Assembly (NCBI GenBank): GCA_964344255.1
Contig: CAYFMQ010000018.1
Coordinates: 1 to 64,000 of the forward strand
From: JAJFIE01 sp964344255
GTDB lineage: Bacteria; Pseudomonadota; Alphaproteobacteria; Rhodospirillales; Casp-alpha2
DNA length: 64,000 bases
Direction: 5' to 3'
Of the stretch, positions 26,050-34,686 are shown piece after piece. Every line of letters starts with the position of its first letter. Positions within the stretch are counted from its first letter, which is position 1. The position numbers and the translations under genes were made by a program. The notes under the pieces are model-generated. The model was not told the DNA's origin. It ran no database searches and was given only the letters and a program-made list of their open reading frames with translations.

Positions 26050-27051
26050 ATGAAAAAAGAAACATGGAATGTTCTGGTTACCGGAGGTGCGGGATACGTC
26101 GGCGCATCACTGGTTCCAAAACTTCTGTCTGCAGGGCACAGCGTCACCGTTTTAGATCTTTATCTATACGGCGAAGATGTTTTTGAAGGCTGCAAGGATC
26201 ATCCAAATTTGCGAGAGCTGAAAGGCGACATCCGCGACACGGCGGTGGTCCGTCAGGCGCTGGAAGGATGTAATGCGGTCATTCATCTCGCCTGTATTTC
26301 GAATGATCCTTCATTCGAACTCAACCCTGAACTGGGTAAGTCCATCAACCTGGATGCCTTTCGCCCCCTTGTCAGGGCGTCAAAAGAGGCGGGGGTGGAG
26401 CGTTTTATTTATGCTTCATCGTCAAGCGTCTATGGCGTCAAGGACGAGCCTTCCGTCACCGAGGATCTGAAGCTCGAACCCTTGACGGATTATTCGAAAT
26501 TCAAGGTCGATTGTGAGCGGATACTTGACGAGGAACGGGCTCCCGGGTTCGTGACCTGCACAATCCGTCCCTCGACAGTTTGCGGCTATTCCACTCGTCA
26601 GCGTCTGGATGTGATCGTCAACATCCTGACAAATCATGCCGTTCATAAAGGCAGGATCAGGGTGTTTGGCGGCAGCCAGAAACGTCCGAATATTCATATC
26701 GAGGACATGACGAACCTGTACTTGTTCCTTCTCGATCAGGATGACCAAAAAATAGACGGTGAAATTTTCAATGCCGGATACGAAAATCATACTCTTTTGG
26801 AACTGGCCGATATCGTTAAAGGGGAAGTTGATGGCGACATCGCCGTTGACATAGAGCCGACAGACGATTTGCGTTCCTATCATGTGTCTTCCGAAAAGAT
26901 GCAGAAGCAACTCGGGTTTGTCCCCAGCCATTCTATTCAGGATGCCGTCAAGGATCTGATCGCGGCCTTCGAGGAAGGTAAGCTTCCGAACTCATTCGAA
27001 GATTCTCGATACTTCAACATCAAGAAAATGCAGGAAATCGACCTGAAATAA
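26050..27051 (+). CDS. NAD-dependent epimerase/dehydratase (extended SDR)
   Basis: The 333-residue extended SDR has NVLVTGGAGYVGASLVPKLL as NAD loop (residues 7-26) and VIHLACISNDPSFELNP near 78. FIYASSSSVYGVKDEPS supplies the catalytic Ser/Thr strand. YxxxK is in LTDYSKFKVDCERIL. RVFGGSQKRPNIHIEDM is a typical substrate-side segment of sugar SDRs. Members of this group act as nucleotide-sugar 4-epimerases, 4,6-dehydratases or reductases. It lies between gmhA and the ThDP E1-like pair, which suggests that it shapes the keto-sugar those enzymes may use. The specific reaction is not known. Confidence 0.78.
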   Translation: MKKETWNVLVTGGAGYVGASLVPKLLSAGHSVTVLDLYLYGEDVFEGCKDHPNLRELKGDIRDTAVVRQALEGCNAVIHLACISNDPSFELNPELGKSINLDAFRPLVRASKEAGVERFIYASSSSVYGVKDEPSVTEDLKLEPLTDYSKFKVDCERILDEERAPGFVTCTIRPSTVCGYSTRQRLDVIVNILTNHAVHKGRIRVFGGSQKRPNIHIEDMTNLYLFLLDQDDQKIDGEIFNAGYENHTLLELADIVKGEVDGDIAVDIEPTDDLRSYHVSSEKMQKQLGFVPSHSIQDAVKDLIAAFEEGKLPNSFEDSRYFNIKKMQEIDLK

Positions 27052-27077
27052 CAACGGAACAGGTTGTATGATTTGGC

Positions 27078-28067
27078 ATGGATGCTGAACTGAGACTAAG
27101 CCTATACCGAACCAGCCTGTTGATCAGGTTGGTAGAGGAAACTATTGCGGAGATTTATTCCGAATGGGAAATGCGTTGTCCAACGCACCTGAGCACTGGT
27201 CAGGAGGCTGCAGCAGCCGGCGCCTGTCTTGCCGTTAACCGGACGGATTATGCTGTATCAGGCCACCGCTCTCATGGGCATTATCTCGCCAAGGGAGGAA
27301 ACCTGAAGGCCATGATGGCCGAAATTTATGGCAAGGCGACGGGGTGCGCAGGCGGTAAAGGGGGGTCCATGCATCTTGTTGATTTGGACGCAGGTTTCCT
27401 CGGTGCGGCGCCTATCGTCGGCAGCACAATTCCCATCGGCGTCGGCGCGGCTTTTGGTTCCTGCATGAAAGGCGATGATCGGGTAACGCTTGTTTTCCTG
27501 GGGGACGGTGCGACGGAAACCGGGGTTTTTCACGAAAGTCTCAACTTTGCCGCCCTTAAAAATCTGCCGGTCGTCTTTGTGTGTGAGAACAACCTGTATT
27601 CCGTTTATTCGCCCTTGGGCGTTCGCCAGCCAGAAGGGCGTCCGATAACCGGGCTCGCCGAGGGTCATGGCATAGAAGCACATGTGCTGGATGGCAATGA
27701 CGCCGAGGTTGTTTATCTTGCTTCTCTTGAAGCCGTCAACAAGGCACGTGAAGGGCAAGGGCCGACATTCCTGGAGTTATCCACCTACCGTTGGCGGGAG
27801 CATTGCGGGCCTAACTTCGACAATCATATCGGATACCGAACCGACCAGGAGTTTCACTCTTGGAAGGAAAAGGATCCCCTGGAATTACATCGTGCGCAAA
27901 TTCTTGAAGATGACATCACCGTTGTTTCGGAACTGGACGCGATGGCTGCGGAGCTTCAAAGCGATATCGATGCGGCGATCGAATTCGCCAAGTCCAGCCC
28001 GTTTCCATCTCTCACCGAGGCAGGGACAAACGTTTATGCGCCGCATGCCAGTAGCGGGGGTGAATGA
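27078..28067 (+). CDS. ThDP-dependent dehydrogenase E1 alpha subunit-like protein
   Basis: The protein resembles the alpha subunit of pyruvate/acetoin/branched-chain 2-oxoacid dehydrogenases. The ThDP-binding motif GDG..NN is clear: VFLGDGATETGVFHESLNFA then LPVVFVCENNLYSVYSP (about residues 138-178). GGKGGSMHL and a FLELSTYRWREHCGPN segment are also typical. The beta subunit gene follows at once. No E2, E3 or lipoyl-domain gene is near, and both sides are sugar-modifying genes. In avilamycin biosynthesis a related E1 pair (AviB1/AviB2) adds a two-carbon branch to a sugar; a similar role here is an inference. A house-keeping dehydrogenase role is less likely from context. Confidence 0.82.
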   Translation: MDAELRLSLYRTSLLIRLVEETIAEIYSEWEMRCPTHLSTGQEAAAAGACLAVNRTDYAVSGHRSHGHYLAKGGNLKAMMAEIYGKATGCAGGKGGSMHLVDLDAGFLGAAPIVGSTIPIGVGAAFGSCMKGDDRVTLVFLGDGATETGVFHESLNFAALKNLPVVFVCENNLYSVYSPLGVRQPEGRPITGLAEGHGIEAHVLDGNDAEVVYLASLEAVNKAREGQGPTFLELSTYRWREHCGPNFDNHIGYRTDQEFHSWKEKDPLELHRAQILEDDITVVSELDAMAAELQSDIDAAIEFAKSSPFPSLTEAGTNVYAPHASSGGE

Positions 28068-28068
28068 C

Positions 28069-29124
28069 ATGCGGGAACTGAAATATTCCGAAGCCCTGAG
28101 AGAAGCACAGGATCAGTGCATGGCTGCCGATGGGAGCGTTTATGTCATGGGGCTCGGCGCCCCAGATCCAACGGGAATATTCGGATCAACCCTTGGGTTG
28201 GCTGAAAAATACGGCGCAGACCGGGTGTTGGACATGCCGCTGTCAGAAAATGCCATGACAGGTATCGCCATTGGCTCGGCGATAACGGGCTTTCGACCCG
28301 TCATGACCCATCAACGTATTGATTTTGCCCTCACCGCCATGGAACAGATCGTTAACCAGGCAGCGAAGTGGCATTACATGTTTGACGGCCAAATGTGCGT
28401 ACCCCTGGTTGTTCGTATGATCATCGGTCGGGGATGGGGGCAGGGCCCCCAGCATTCACAGAGCCTGCAGGCGATGTTTGCCCATGTTCCGGGTCTCAAG
28501 GTGATCATGCCAACCACAGCGCATGATGCAAAGGGCATGCTGGTTTCGGCGATTGAAGACGATTCACCGGTGGTTATGCTGGAACATCGCTGGCTCTACA
28601 ATATTCCCGACAATGTCCCGGAAGAAATCTACAGGGTGCCTATTGGCAAGGCGCGAGTCATGCGTGAGGGTAGTGATGTAACCCTAGTCTGCCTGTCCTA
28701 TATGTCTCTGGAGGCCTTGCGCGCCGCCGATATGCTGAGGGAGCATGACATCGAGGCTGAAGTCATCGATCTTCGTTCGCTTCGCCCTCTCGATACAGAT
28801 ACCATACAGGCGTCCGTCAAAAAGACCGGATGCCTGCTGGTTGCCGATACGGCTCACATGGAATATGGCGCCAGCGCGGAGATTGTCGCCTCTATCGCTG
28901 AAACCATGTCTTTTGATTTGCGGTGCAATCCGAAGCGACTCGGGCTTCCCGAACATCCGGCCCCGACATCCCCGGCGCTTGCGGATGACTATTATCCCCG
29001 GGCGCCCCATATCGCAGCGGCTGTTCTGGAAATGATGGGGCGCTCGAGCGATGGCATATCCTATGATGTGGAAGATGGACGTCGCCTCGATCAACCGGAT
29101 TCGTCCTTCACCGGGCCGTTTTGA
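28069..29124 (+). CDS. ThDP-dependent dehydrogenase E1 beta subunit-like protein
   Basis: This is the transketolase-like partner of the preceding E1 alpha. The protein begins MRELKYSEALREAQDQCM; the start at 28069 is used because GGGGGTGA precedes it and the alpha gene ends at 28067. A GTG nine bases earlier is also possible. MPLSENAMTGIAIGSAITGF contains the catalytic-type Glu that activates ThDP in beta subunits. AKWHYMFDGQMCVPLVVRM and GRGWGQGPQHSQSLQAMFAH match the pyrimidine-domain pattern. C-terminal VIDLRSLRPLDTDTI is the transketolase C-domain signature. Length is 351 residues. The pair is likely one heterotetrameric enzyme; its acceptor is unknown. Confidence 0.82.
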   Translation: MRELKYSEALREAQDQCMAADGSVYVMGLGAPDPTGIFGSTLGLAEKYGADRVLDMPLSENAMTGIAIGSAITGFRPVMTHQRIDFALTAMEQIVNQAAKWHYMFDGQMCVPLVVRMIIGRGWGQGPQHSQSLQAMFAHVPGLKVIMPTTAHDAKGMLVSAIEDDSPVVMLEHRWLYNIPDNVPEEIYRVPIGKARVMREGSDVTLVCLSYMSLEALRAADMLREHDIEAEVIDLRSLRPLDTDTIQASVKKTGCLLVADTAHMEYGASAEIVASIAETMSFDLRCNPKRLGLPEHPAPTSPALADDYYPRAPHIAAAVLEMMGRSSDGISYDVEDGRRLDQPDSSFTGPF

Positions 29125-29150
29125 TGATGAGAAGCGGGAACGGATAAGAC

Positions 29151-30152
29151 ATGCCAGATCTCAAAAAAATAGTCGTTTTCGGTAGCAATTCTTTTTCCGG
29201 TCAGGACTTTATCGATCTGCTGCTCGACGATCCGGACCGTAAGGTTATCGGGATCAGTCGTTCTGCCGAAAAGCCTGATTTCCTGCTTCGTTACAAGTTG
29301 CATCCATCTGTCGGGAACTTCACATTCCATCATCTCGATATGAACAGGGACATGGAGGCAATCCTGTCGCTGCTGGATAGGGAAAAACCGGACGCCATCG
29401 TCAATTTTGCTGCACAAAGCGAGGTAGCGCCAAGTTGGGAGCATCCGGATCATTGGTTCATGACCAACACGGTCGCGTTGGCGAAACTGGTTAATCATTT
29501 GTCGCGGCAGGATTATCTTCAACGTTACCTGCATATTTCCTCACCGGAAGCCTATGGCAATTGCGTCGGGACCGTTACGGAAGATACCCCGGATAATCCC
29601 AGTACACCCTATGCCGCATCCAAGGCGGCGGCAGATATGCTGGTTTCGGTCTATCAGAAGCAATTCGGTTTCCCATCACTGACGATTAGGGCCACGAATG
29701 TCTATGGTGCCCGCCAGCAATTATTCAAGATCATCCCCAGAACGTCGATCTACATTCGATCGGGTAGGAAAATTCAACTTCACGGCGGCGGAGTGGCCGT
29801 TAAATCCTATATTCACATCCGAGACATTTCCCGGGGCGAACTGGCCATACTGGAGAATGGCCGTGTAGGGGAGCGCTATCACCTGTCCCCGGATGAAGGC
29901 GTGGCTGTCCGCGATCTCGTCCGCATGATCGCTGAAAGCATGGGCAAGGCGTTCGAGGATGTTACCGAAGAAGTGGAAGAGCGTCCCGGACAGGATGCTG
30001 CCTATGTGATCGATTCAACAAAAGCGCGCCAGGAGCTTGCCTGGCAACCCAACGTGGAGCTTGAAGAAGGGTTATCTGAAGTCACGCAATGGGTTGAGGA
30101 TTATTGGCAGGAAATTGAGGATCAGGCACTTGATTATGAGCATAGGCCTTGA
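29151..30152 (+). CDS. NAD-dependent nucleotide-sugar dehydratase/epimerase (SDR)
   Basis: The 333-residue extended SDR resembles dTDP-glucose/GDP-mannose 4,6-dehydratases. The NAD loop is IVVFGSNSFSGQDFIDLLL, altered from GxxGxxG to GSNSFSG. Catalytic strand YLHISSPEAYGNCVG reads S-P-E where dehydratases usually have T-D-E or T-S-E; the active Glu is kept and the Asp is replaced by Pro. YxxxK is in STPYAASKAAADMLV. LTIRATNVYGARQQLFKIIP and GGGVAVKSYIHIRDIS fit the dehydratase group. It follows the E1 beta gene by 26 bases. It could make the 4-keto sugar on which a ThDP enzyme acts; that is inference. Confidence 0.75.
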   Translation: MPDLKKIVVFGSNSFSGQDFIDLLLDDPDRKVIGISRSAEKPDFLLRYKLHPSVGNFTFHHLDMNRDMEAILSLLDREKPDAIVNFAAQSEVAPSWEHPDHWFMTNTVALAKLVNHLSRQDYLQRYLHISSPEAYGNCVGTVTEDTPDNPSTPYAASKAAADMLVSVYQKQFGFPSLTIRATNVYGARQQLFKIIPRTSIYIRSGRKIQLHGGGVAVKSYIHIRDISRGELAILENGRVGERYHLSPDEGVAVRDLVRMIAESMGKAFEDVTEEVEERPGQDAAYVIDSTKARQELAWQPNVELEEGLSEVTQWVEDYWQEIEDQALDYEHRP

Positions 30153-30174
30153 TTCATGAATAGAATGAGGATCA

Positions 30175-30987
30175 ATGGGTAAGCGGATAATCATCTCGAT
30201 GTCGAGCGATATCGGTTTGGCTCTGTGCCAAAGCTGGTTAGTGCAGGGACATGAAGTTTTTGGAACCTACCGGACGCACAATGAAAGTGTGGCGGAGGCC
30301 GCGTCAGATGGTGCGAAGGTATATCGTTGTGACCTTCTGGACCACGAGTTGTTGGAGCAAACCTGTGAGATCCTGCAAGGGGAAGCAGAAGATTGGGAAA
30401 CACTGGTGCTTGCCCCTGGTTTTCTTGGGCCAGTAGGACCAATCGAGGAATGTGATTTCAGTGAATGGGAGCAATCGCTGTCCGTTAATTTGATCAATCA
30501 GTTGAAGATTGTTCACAAACTTCTGCCGACAAGACAAAGAAGCACACAACACCTCCCTTCGGTTGTTTTCTTTGCAGGTGGCGGGTCAAACAGTGCCGTT
30601 GCGAATTTTTCCGCTTATACGCTGTCCAAGATTGCTCTTACAAAGATGTGCGAACTGCTTGATGCGGAAATATCCGATGCCAAATTCACAATCATCGGGC
30701 CCGGTTGGGTAAAAACAAAAATCCATGACATGACCCTGGAAGCGGCAGAATTAGCGGGTGAGAGCTATCAGCGGACCATCGACATGATTGAAAATGATGA
30801 CCATGTGCCGATGTCGGAAGTTATTCGTTGCGTTGACTGGGTGGTTTCCTCGCCACGCAATGTTGTCGGCGGAAGAAACATATCCCTGGTTCATGATGCA
30901 TGGGGCGATCCTGCGCTTGATGAAAAGCTCAAGCAGGATGCCGATATGTATAAGTTACGCCGACATGGGAATGATTATAAGCCATGA
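30175..30987 (+). CDS. Short-chain dehydrogenase/reductase
   Basis: The 270-residue protein is a classical SDR with a changed cofactor loop: IIISMSSDIGLALCQSWL stands where TGxxxGIG is expected, so only the last GIG-like part (SDIG) is kept. The catalytic Tyr-Lys pair is in ANFSAYTLSKIALTKMCELL near residues 147-166, and VVFFAGGGSNSAV supplies the Ser. FTIIGPGWVKTKIHD matches the PGxxxT segment. AGGA-type ribosome site GAGGATC precedes the ATG. It probably reduces or oxidises a keto group of an activated sugar. It sits 22 bases after the dehydratase-like SDR and 48 bases before the acetolactate-synthase-like gene. Confidence 0.75.
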   Translation: MGKRIIISMSSDIGLALCQSWLVQGHEVFGTYRTHNESVAEAASDGAKVYRCDLLDHELLEQTCEILQGEAEDWETLVLAPGFLGPVGPIEECDFSEWEQSLSVNLINQLKIVHKLLPTRQRSTQHLPSVVFFAGGGSNSAVANFSAYTLSKIALTKMCELLDAEISDAKFTIIGPGWVKTKIHDMTLEAAELAGESYQRTIDMIENDDHVPMSEVIRCVDWVVSSPRNVVGGRNISLVHDAWGDPALDEKLKQDADMYKLRRHGNDYKP

Positions 30988-31035
30988 TGGACGTTGTGAA
31001 ATTTCTGCAATCAAGCCCGCGGGGCTCGGCATAGA

Positions 31036-32817
31036 ATGAAGTTATCCGATTATATCGCTCAATTTATCCATGATCATAATGGCCGGCATGTGTTTGCGAT
31101 ATCCGGTGGCGCATCCCTGCACCTGATACATTCCGTTCACGCACAAGAAGGACTTCATGTCGTTTGTACGCATCATGAGCAGGCGGCGGCGATGGCGGCA
31201 GACGCCTACGCACGGATCGATAACAATCTGGGCGTGGCTATGGTTACAAGCGGACCGGGTGCGACAAATCTGATAACGGGCATCTGTTGTTCTTTTTTCG
31301 ATTCCATTCCCACCCTGTTTATCACTGGCCAAGTGGCAACGTTCAGATCAAGCGAGGGAACAGGCATTCGCCAGATCGGTTTTCAGGAAACGGATATCGT
31401 TGAAATGGTTAAGCCGGTTACCAAGTATGCCGTGAAAATCAAGAATCCAAATGACATCTCTCGCGAGCTTGAAAAGGCCGTTTGTATCATGCGTGACGGC
31501 CGTCCCGGCCCTGTTCTCGTAGATGTTCCTGATGATTTGCAACGTGCTGAAATCGATCCTGACAAACTTGTACCATATGAACCGGAAGCGGACCTGCCTT
31601 CGGCATCAGAAGGAACTAGGTTCGACCCGTCTGATATCTTCGCCGCCATCAGAGAAGCAGAGCGTCCGGTTATTGTTGCCGGCTGGGGAATTCGGCTTGC
31701 CGGTTCGAATGATGACTTTTTAAACCTGATCGGGAAACTTGATGTTCCAGTTCTGCCGACATGGGGCGTTGCCGATATGGTTCCGGCAGATCATCCTCTG
31801 CTTGTGGGAACCTTTGGTACCCATGGTACACGGTTTGGTAATTTCTGTGTCCAGAACGCCGATCTGGTTATTTCCTTGGGATCACGGTTGGATACCCATG
31901 TAACGGGATCTCCTTTATCCTCGTTTGCCAGGGAGGCGAAGAAATTCATCGTTGATATCGATAAGGCGGAGCTGGGGAAATTCAGTTCAGAAGAGCAGGG
32001 TGATGCCGTACTAATTAATTGCGATGTCGCTGATGTTATTAAGGCCATGCTGGAATCGGGTCTGCCGGGTTGGGAAAGGCGTGAAAGCTGGACGTCCAGG
32101 ATAGCTGCCTGGCGGCAAAACTACCCTCAGGTCTGTGATGAGTATTTTGACGAAGATACGGTCAATCCGTACGCCTTTGTCAAAACCCTTTCTTCTCTTG
32201 TTTCGGCGAATGAAATCATTACCTGCGATACTGGATGCGCCATAGCATGGATGATGCAGGCCTTTGAATTTCAGTCAGGGCAACGGTTTTTCCATGCCTT
32301 TAATAATACGCCGATGGGGTATTCGCTGCCTGCCGCCATAGCCACCTCGCTTTCCCGGGGGAAGGCGAGGACTGTCTGCGTCTGTGGTGATGGCGGATTT
32401 CAGATGAATATTCAGGAACTGGCGACGCTGGCGCATCAGGGTCTGCCTGTGAAGATCTTTGTAATGAACAACAATGGTTACAGCATGATCCAGCAAACGC
32501 AGGATCAGTGGCTGAATTCGGAGTATATAGCATCATCACCCGAGGGTGGGTTGTCGATGCCGGATTTCGTCGGTGTAGCAAAGGGCTATGGTATACCGGC
32601 CGAACGCATTTCAACTGGTTCGGAGCTTTCCGATACCATATCCAAGGTTCTCGATGCCCCCGGCCCCATGCTGTGCGATGTCATAATACCCTCCGAACAC
32701 CGCGTTATCCCCCAGGTAAAATTCGGCCGGCCCATTGAGGATACGGAGCCGTTGTTGCCGAGAGATGAGTTCCTGGAAAACATGATTGTTGCTCCTCTGG
32801 ATGTTTCCAGACCATGA
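31036..32817 (+). CDS. Acetolactate-synthase-like ThDP enzyme (possible sugar-branching, YerE-type)
   Basis: The 593-residue protein has the three-domain POX/AHAS architecture. The ThDP-activating Glu is residue 48 in VCTHHEQAAAMAADAYAR, GPGATNLITGI follows, and the central FAD/NAD-like domain has PVLPTWGVADMVPADHPL and SLGSRLDTHVTG. The ThDP-Mg motif is CGDGGFQMNIQELATLAHQ to MNNNGYSM (about 450-480). AHAS-type enzymes normally make acetolactate, but no small subunit or ilvC is near. In sugar clusters, the homologue YerE transfers a two-carbon unit from pyruvate onto a keto-sugar to make branched sugars such as yersiniose. Given the flanking SDR and methyltransferase genes, a YerE-like role is proposed, not proven. 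Confidence 0.82.
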   Translation: MKLSDYIAQFIHDHNGRHVFAISGGASLHLIHSVHAQEGLHVVCTHHEQAAAMAADAYARIDNNLGVAMVTSGPGATNLITGICCSFFDSIPTLFITGQVATFRSSEGTGIRQIGFQETDIVEMVKPVTKYAVKIKNPNDISRELEKAVCIMRDGRPGPVLVDVPDDLQRAEIDPDKLVPYEPEADLPSASEGTRFDPSDIFAAIREAERPVIVAGWGIRLAGSNDDFLNLIGKLDVPVLPTWGVADMVPADHPLLVGTFGTHGTRFGNFCVQNADLVISLGSRLDTHVTGSPLSSFAREAKKFIVDIDKAELGKFSSEEQGDAVLINCDVADVIKAMLESGLPGWERRESWTSRIAAWRQNYPQVCDEYFDEDTVNPYAFVKTLSSLVSANEIITCDTGCAIAWMMQAFEFQSGQRFFHAFNNTPMGYSLPAAIATSLSRGKARTVCVCGDGGFQMNIQELATLAHQGLPVKIFVMNNNGYSMIQQTQDQWLNSEYIASSPEGGLSMPDFVGVAKGYGIPAERISTGSELSDTISKVLDAPGPMLCDVIIPSEHRVIPQVKFGRPIEDTEPLLPRDEFLENMIVAPLDVSRP

Positions 32818-32931
32818 TTTCATTTATGTCTGCTGAATTGGGCTTGATAAATTTTACTCGTTATCAAGCAACCGGTAACATCTTACCTTGTAGTATCCTC
32901 CGGTATCAATTCCACGATAAAGGAAACCAGG

Positions 32932-33603
32932 ATGGGCGTTGAAGTCAATCTTCTGGATAAGTATCCCAAATCCAAGCGGCCAATTGATGACCGTGCAAAG
33001 CTGATTACCGAAGAGCATCGTGCAATTGCCCGGAAGTTCGATGTCGAATTTTTTGATGGTGATCGTTTGACAGGTTATGGCGGCTATGACTATCACCCCA
33101 AATTCTGGACGGATACGGTCAGGCGGATTGTTGATTACTATGATTTAGCGGACAACGCGCGCGTTCTGGATATCGGATGCGCGAAAGGTTTCATGATGTA
33201 CGACATGAGCCTTTATCGTCCTGATCTGGAAATCTTCGGTGTCGATCTCTCTACCTATGCCTGTGAACACGCAAAGCAGGAAATGAAACCGTATATTCAG
33301 CCTGCCAATGCAAACAACCTGCCGTTTGCTGACAATAGTTTCGATCTCGTAATCGCCATAAACACATTGCACAATCTTCCCCTTATTGATTGCAAGCAGG
33401 CGTTAAGAGAGATCATGCGCGTGACCAGGAAAAATGCCTATGTGATGAATGACGCGTGGCGAAATGATGATGAGAAGCAGGCCATGTTGAACTGGAACCT
33501 GACGGCCCTAACCTATATGCATGTAGATAACTGGCGCGCCCTATTCGATGAGGTCGGCTATACGGGCGATTACTACTGGTTTATTGCTGCGAGTGAAGAA
33601 TGA
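32932..33603 (+). CDS. SAM-dependent methyltransferase
   Basis: The 223-residue class I methyltransferase has a clear SAM loop, NARVLDIGCAKGFMMYDM (about residues 78-95). The acidic residue of motif II is in LEIFGVDLSTYACEHAK, and the NNLPFADNSFDLVIAINTLH segment is the usual motif for this family. YDYHPKFWTDTVRRIVDYY before the loop resembles sugar methyltransferases. The stop overlaps the start of the following MDR dehydrogenase by four bases, so they are translationally coupled. It may O- or C-methylate the activated sugar. It starts about 110 bases after the ThDP enzyme gene. Confidence 0.82.
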   Translation: MGVEVNLLDKYPKSKRPIDDRAKLITEEHRAIARKFDVEFFDGDRLTGYGGYDYHPKFWTDTVRRIVDYYDLADNARVLDIGCAKGFMMYDMSLYRPDLEIFGVDLSTYACEHAKQEMKPYIQPANANNLPFADNSFDLVIAINTLHNLPLIDCKQALREIMRVTRKNAYVMNDAWRNDDEKQAMLNWNLTALTYMHVDNWRALFDEVGYTGDYYWFIAASEE

Positions 33604-34652
33604 CCCAGTTAATCCGCGCCGCCGTACTGCACGAACATAACGCTGGGCTGGTACTGCAAGATCTTAAAGTGCCTGAACTATCTCCCGGCCAGGTGCTGGT
33701 CGATCTTGCCTATAGTGGCATTTGTCGTTCTCAACTGAATGAAATTCAGGGACTGAAGGGTGTTGACCGCTTTATACCCCACACACTGGGACATGAAGGT
33801 TCGGGTGTTGTCCGAATGGTGGGCGAGGGGGTGGAAAGAGTCTCCCCCGGTGACCATGTCATCCTTTCCTGGTTAAAGGGAGGTGGACATGACGTCGGCT
33901 CGACGGTTTATGAAAGCACCCAGGGAAATGTAAATTCCGGTGCCGTTTCAACGTTTATGACGGCGGCGGTTATCAGTGAGAACAGACTTGTCCGGATCGA
34001 CCCGTCCGTCTCCCTTCGCGATGCAGCCTTGCTTGGGTGCGCCGTGCCGACAGGCGCGGGGACAGTGCTGAACATACTGAACCCATCGCCCAAGAACTCG
34101 ATCGCTGTATTCGGACTTGGTGGGATTGGACAATGTGCCGTTGTCGCAGCAAGCAATATCGGCATGGGCATGATTGTCGGTATCGATATATCCGAAGACA
34201 AGCTGGAATTAGCGAAAAGGCTCGGCGCCACACATGCCATAAATTCTAAGGACGGTGATGTCCGGGAGAGAATCCACCAGTTATCAGGCGGGCAGGGTGT
34301 TGATTATGCTGTCGAGGCCACTGGCATTACCCAGGTAATGGAAACGGCGTTCTCCAGCATTTGTGATAATGGCGGCTTATGTGTCGTTGCAGGGAACCCA
34401 GCCGTTGGCGAGACCTTGCGGATTGATCCTTTTGATTTGATCAAGGGCCGAAATATCGTTGGTTCCTGGGGTGGCGGGACCAATCTGGACAGGGATATGC
34501 CGATATACCTTAACTGGCTGCAGAAGGGTAAGCTGCCCTTATCCGAGTTAGGGGACCGGGAATACTCACTATCGGATATCAACGGCGCTCTGGAAGACTT
34601 TGCTTCTGGACGTGTCCTTCGGCCTCTGATCAATATGGGGTTAGATACCTGA
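33600..34652 (+). CDS. Zinc-type medium-chain alcohol dehydrogenase (MDR)
   Basis: The 350-residue MDR enzyme has the catalytic zinc ligands in YSGICRSQLNE (Cys) and PHTLGHEGSGVVRMVGEG (His-Glu). The NAD(P) loop is IAVFGLGGIGQCAVVAASNI near 178-197. The cluster of four structural zinc cysteines typical of long-chain members is absent: the segment between residues about 95 and 115 reads GGGHDVGSTVYESTQGN. This reduced zinc content occurs in some sugar or polyol dehydrogenases. It overlaps the preceding methyltransferase by four bases. It probably oxidises or reduces an island intermediate; the substrate is unknown. Confidence 0.8.
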   Translation: MTQLIRAAVLHEHNAGLVLQDLKVPELSPGQVLVDLAYSGICRSQLNEIQGLKGVDRFIPHTLGHEGSGVVRMVGEGVERVSPGDHVILSWLKGGGHDVGSTVYESTQGNVNSGAVSTFMTAAVISENRLVRIDPSVSLRDAALLGCAVPTGAGTVLNILNPSPKNSIAVFGLGGIGQCAVVAASNIGMGMIVGIDISEDKLELAKRLGATHAINSKDGDVRERIHQLSGGQGVDYAVEATGITQVMETAFSSICDNGGLCVVAGNPAVGETLRIDPFDLIKGRNIVGSWGGGTNLDRDMPIYLNWLQKGKLPLSELGDREYSLSDINGALEDFASGRVLRPLINMGLDT

Positions 34653-34686
34653 TAGTACGATATCTAAAAATGAAGCCAATTATTCA

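Noticed and set aside
27682..28068. Upstream extension of the E1 beta frame to 27682
   Set aside because: The extension overlaps the E1 alpha gene and reads Arg/Pro/Ser noise; the conserved protein starts at 28069.
27078..29124. A housekeeping pyruvate or acetoin dehydrogenase operon
   Set aside because: No E2, E3 or lipoyl-domain gene is adjacent, and all neighbours are sugar-modifying genes.
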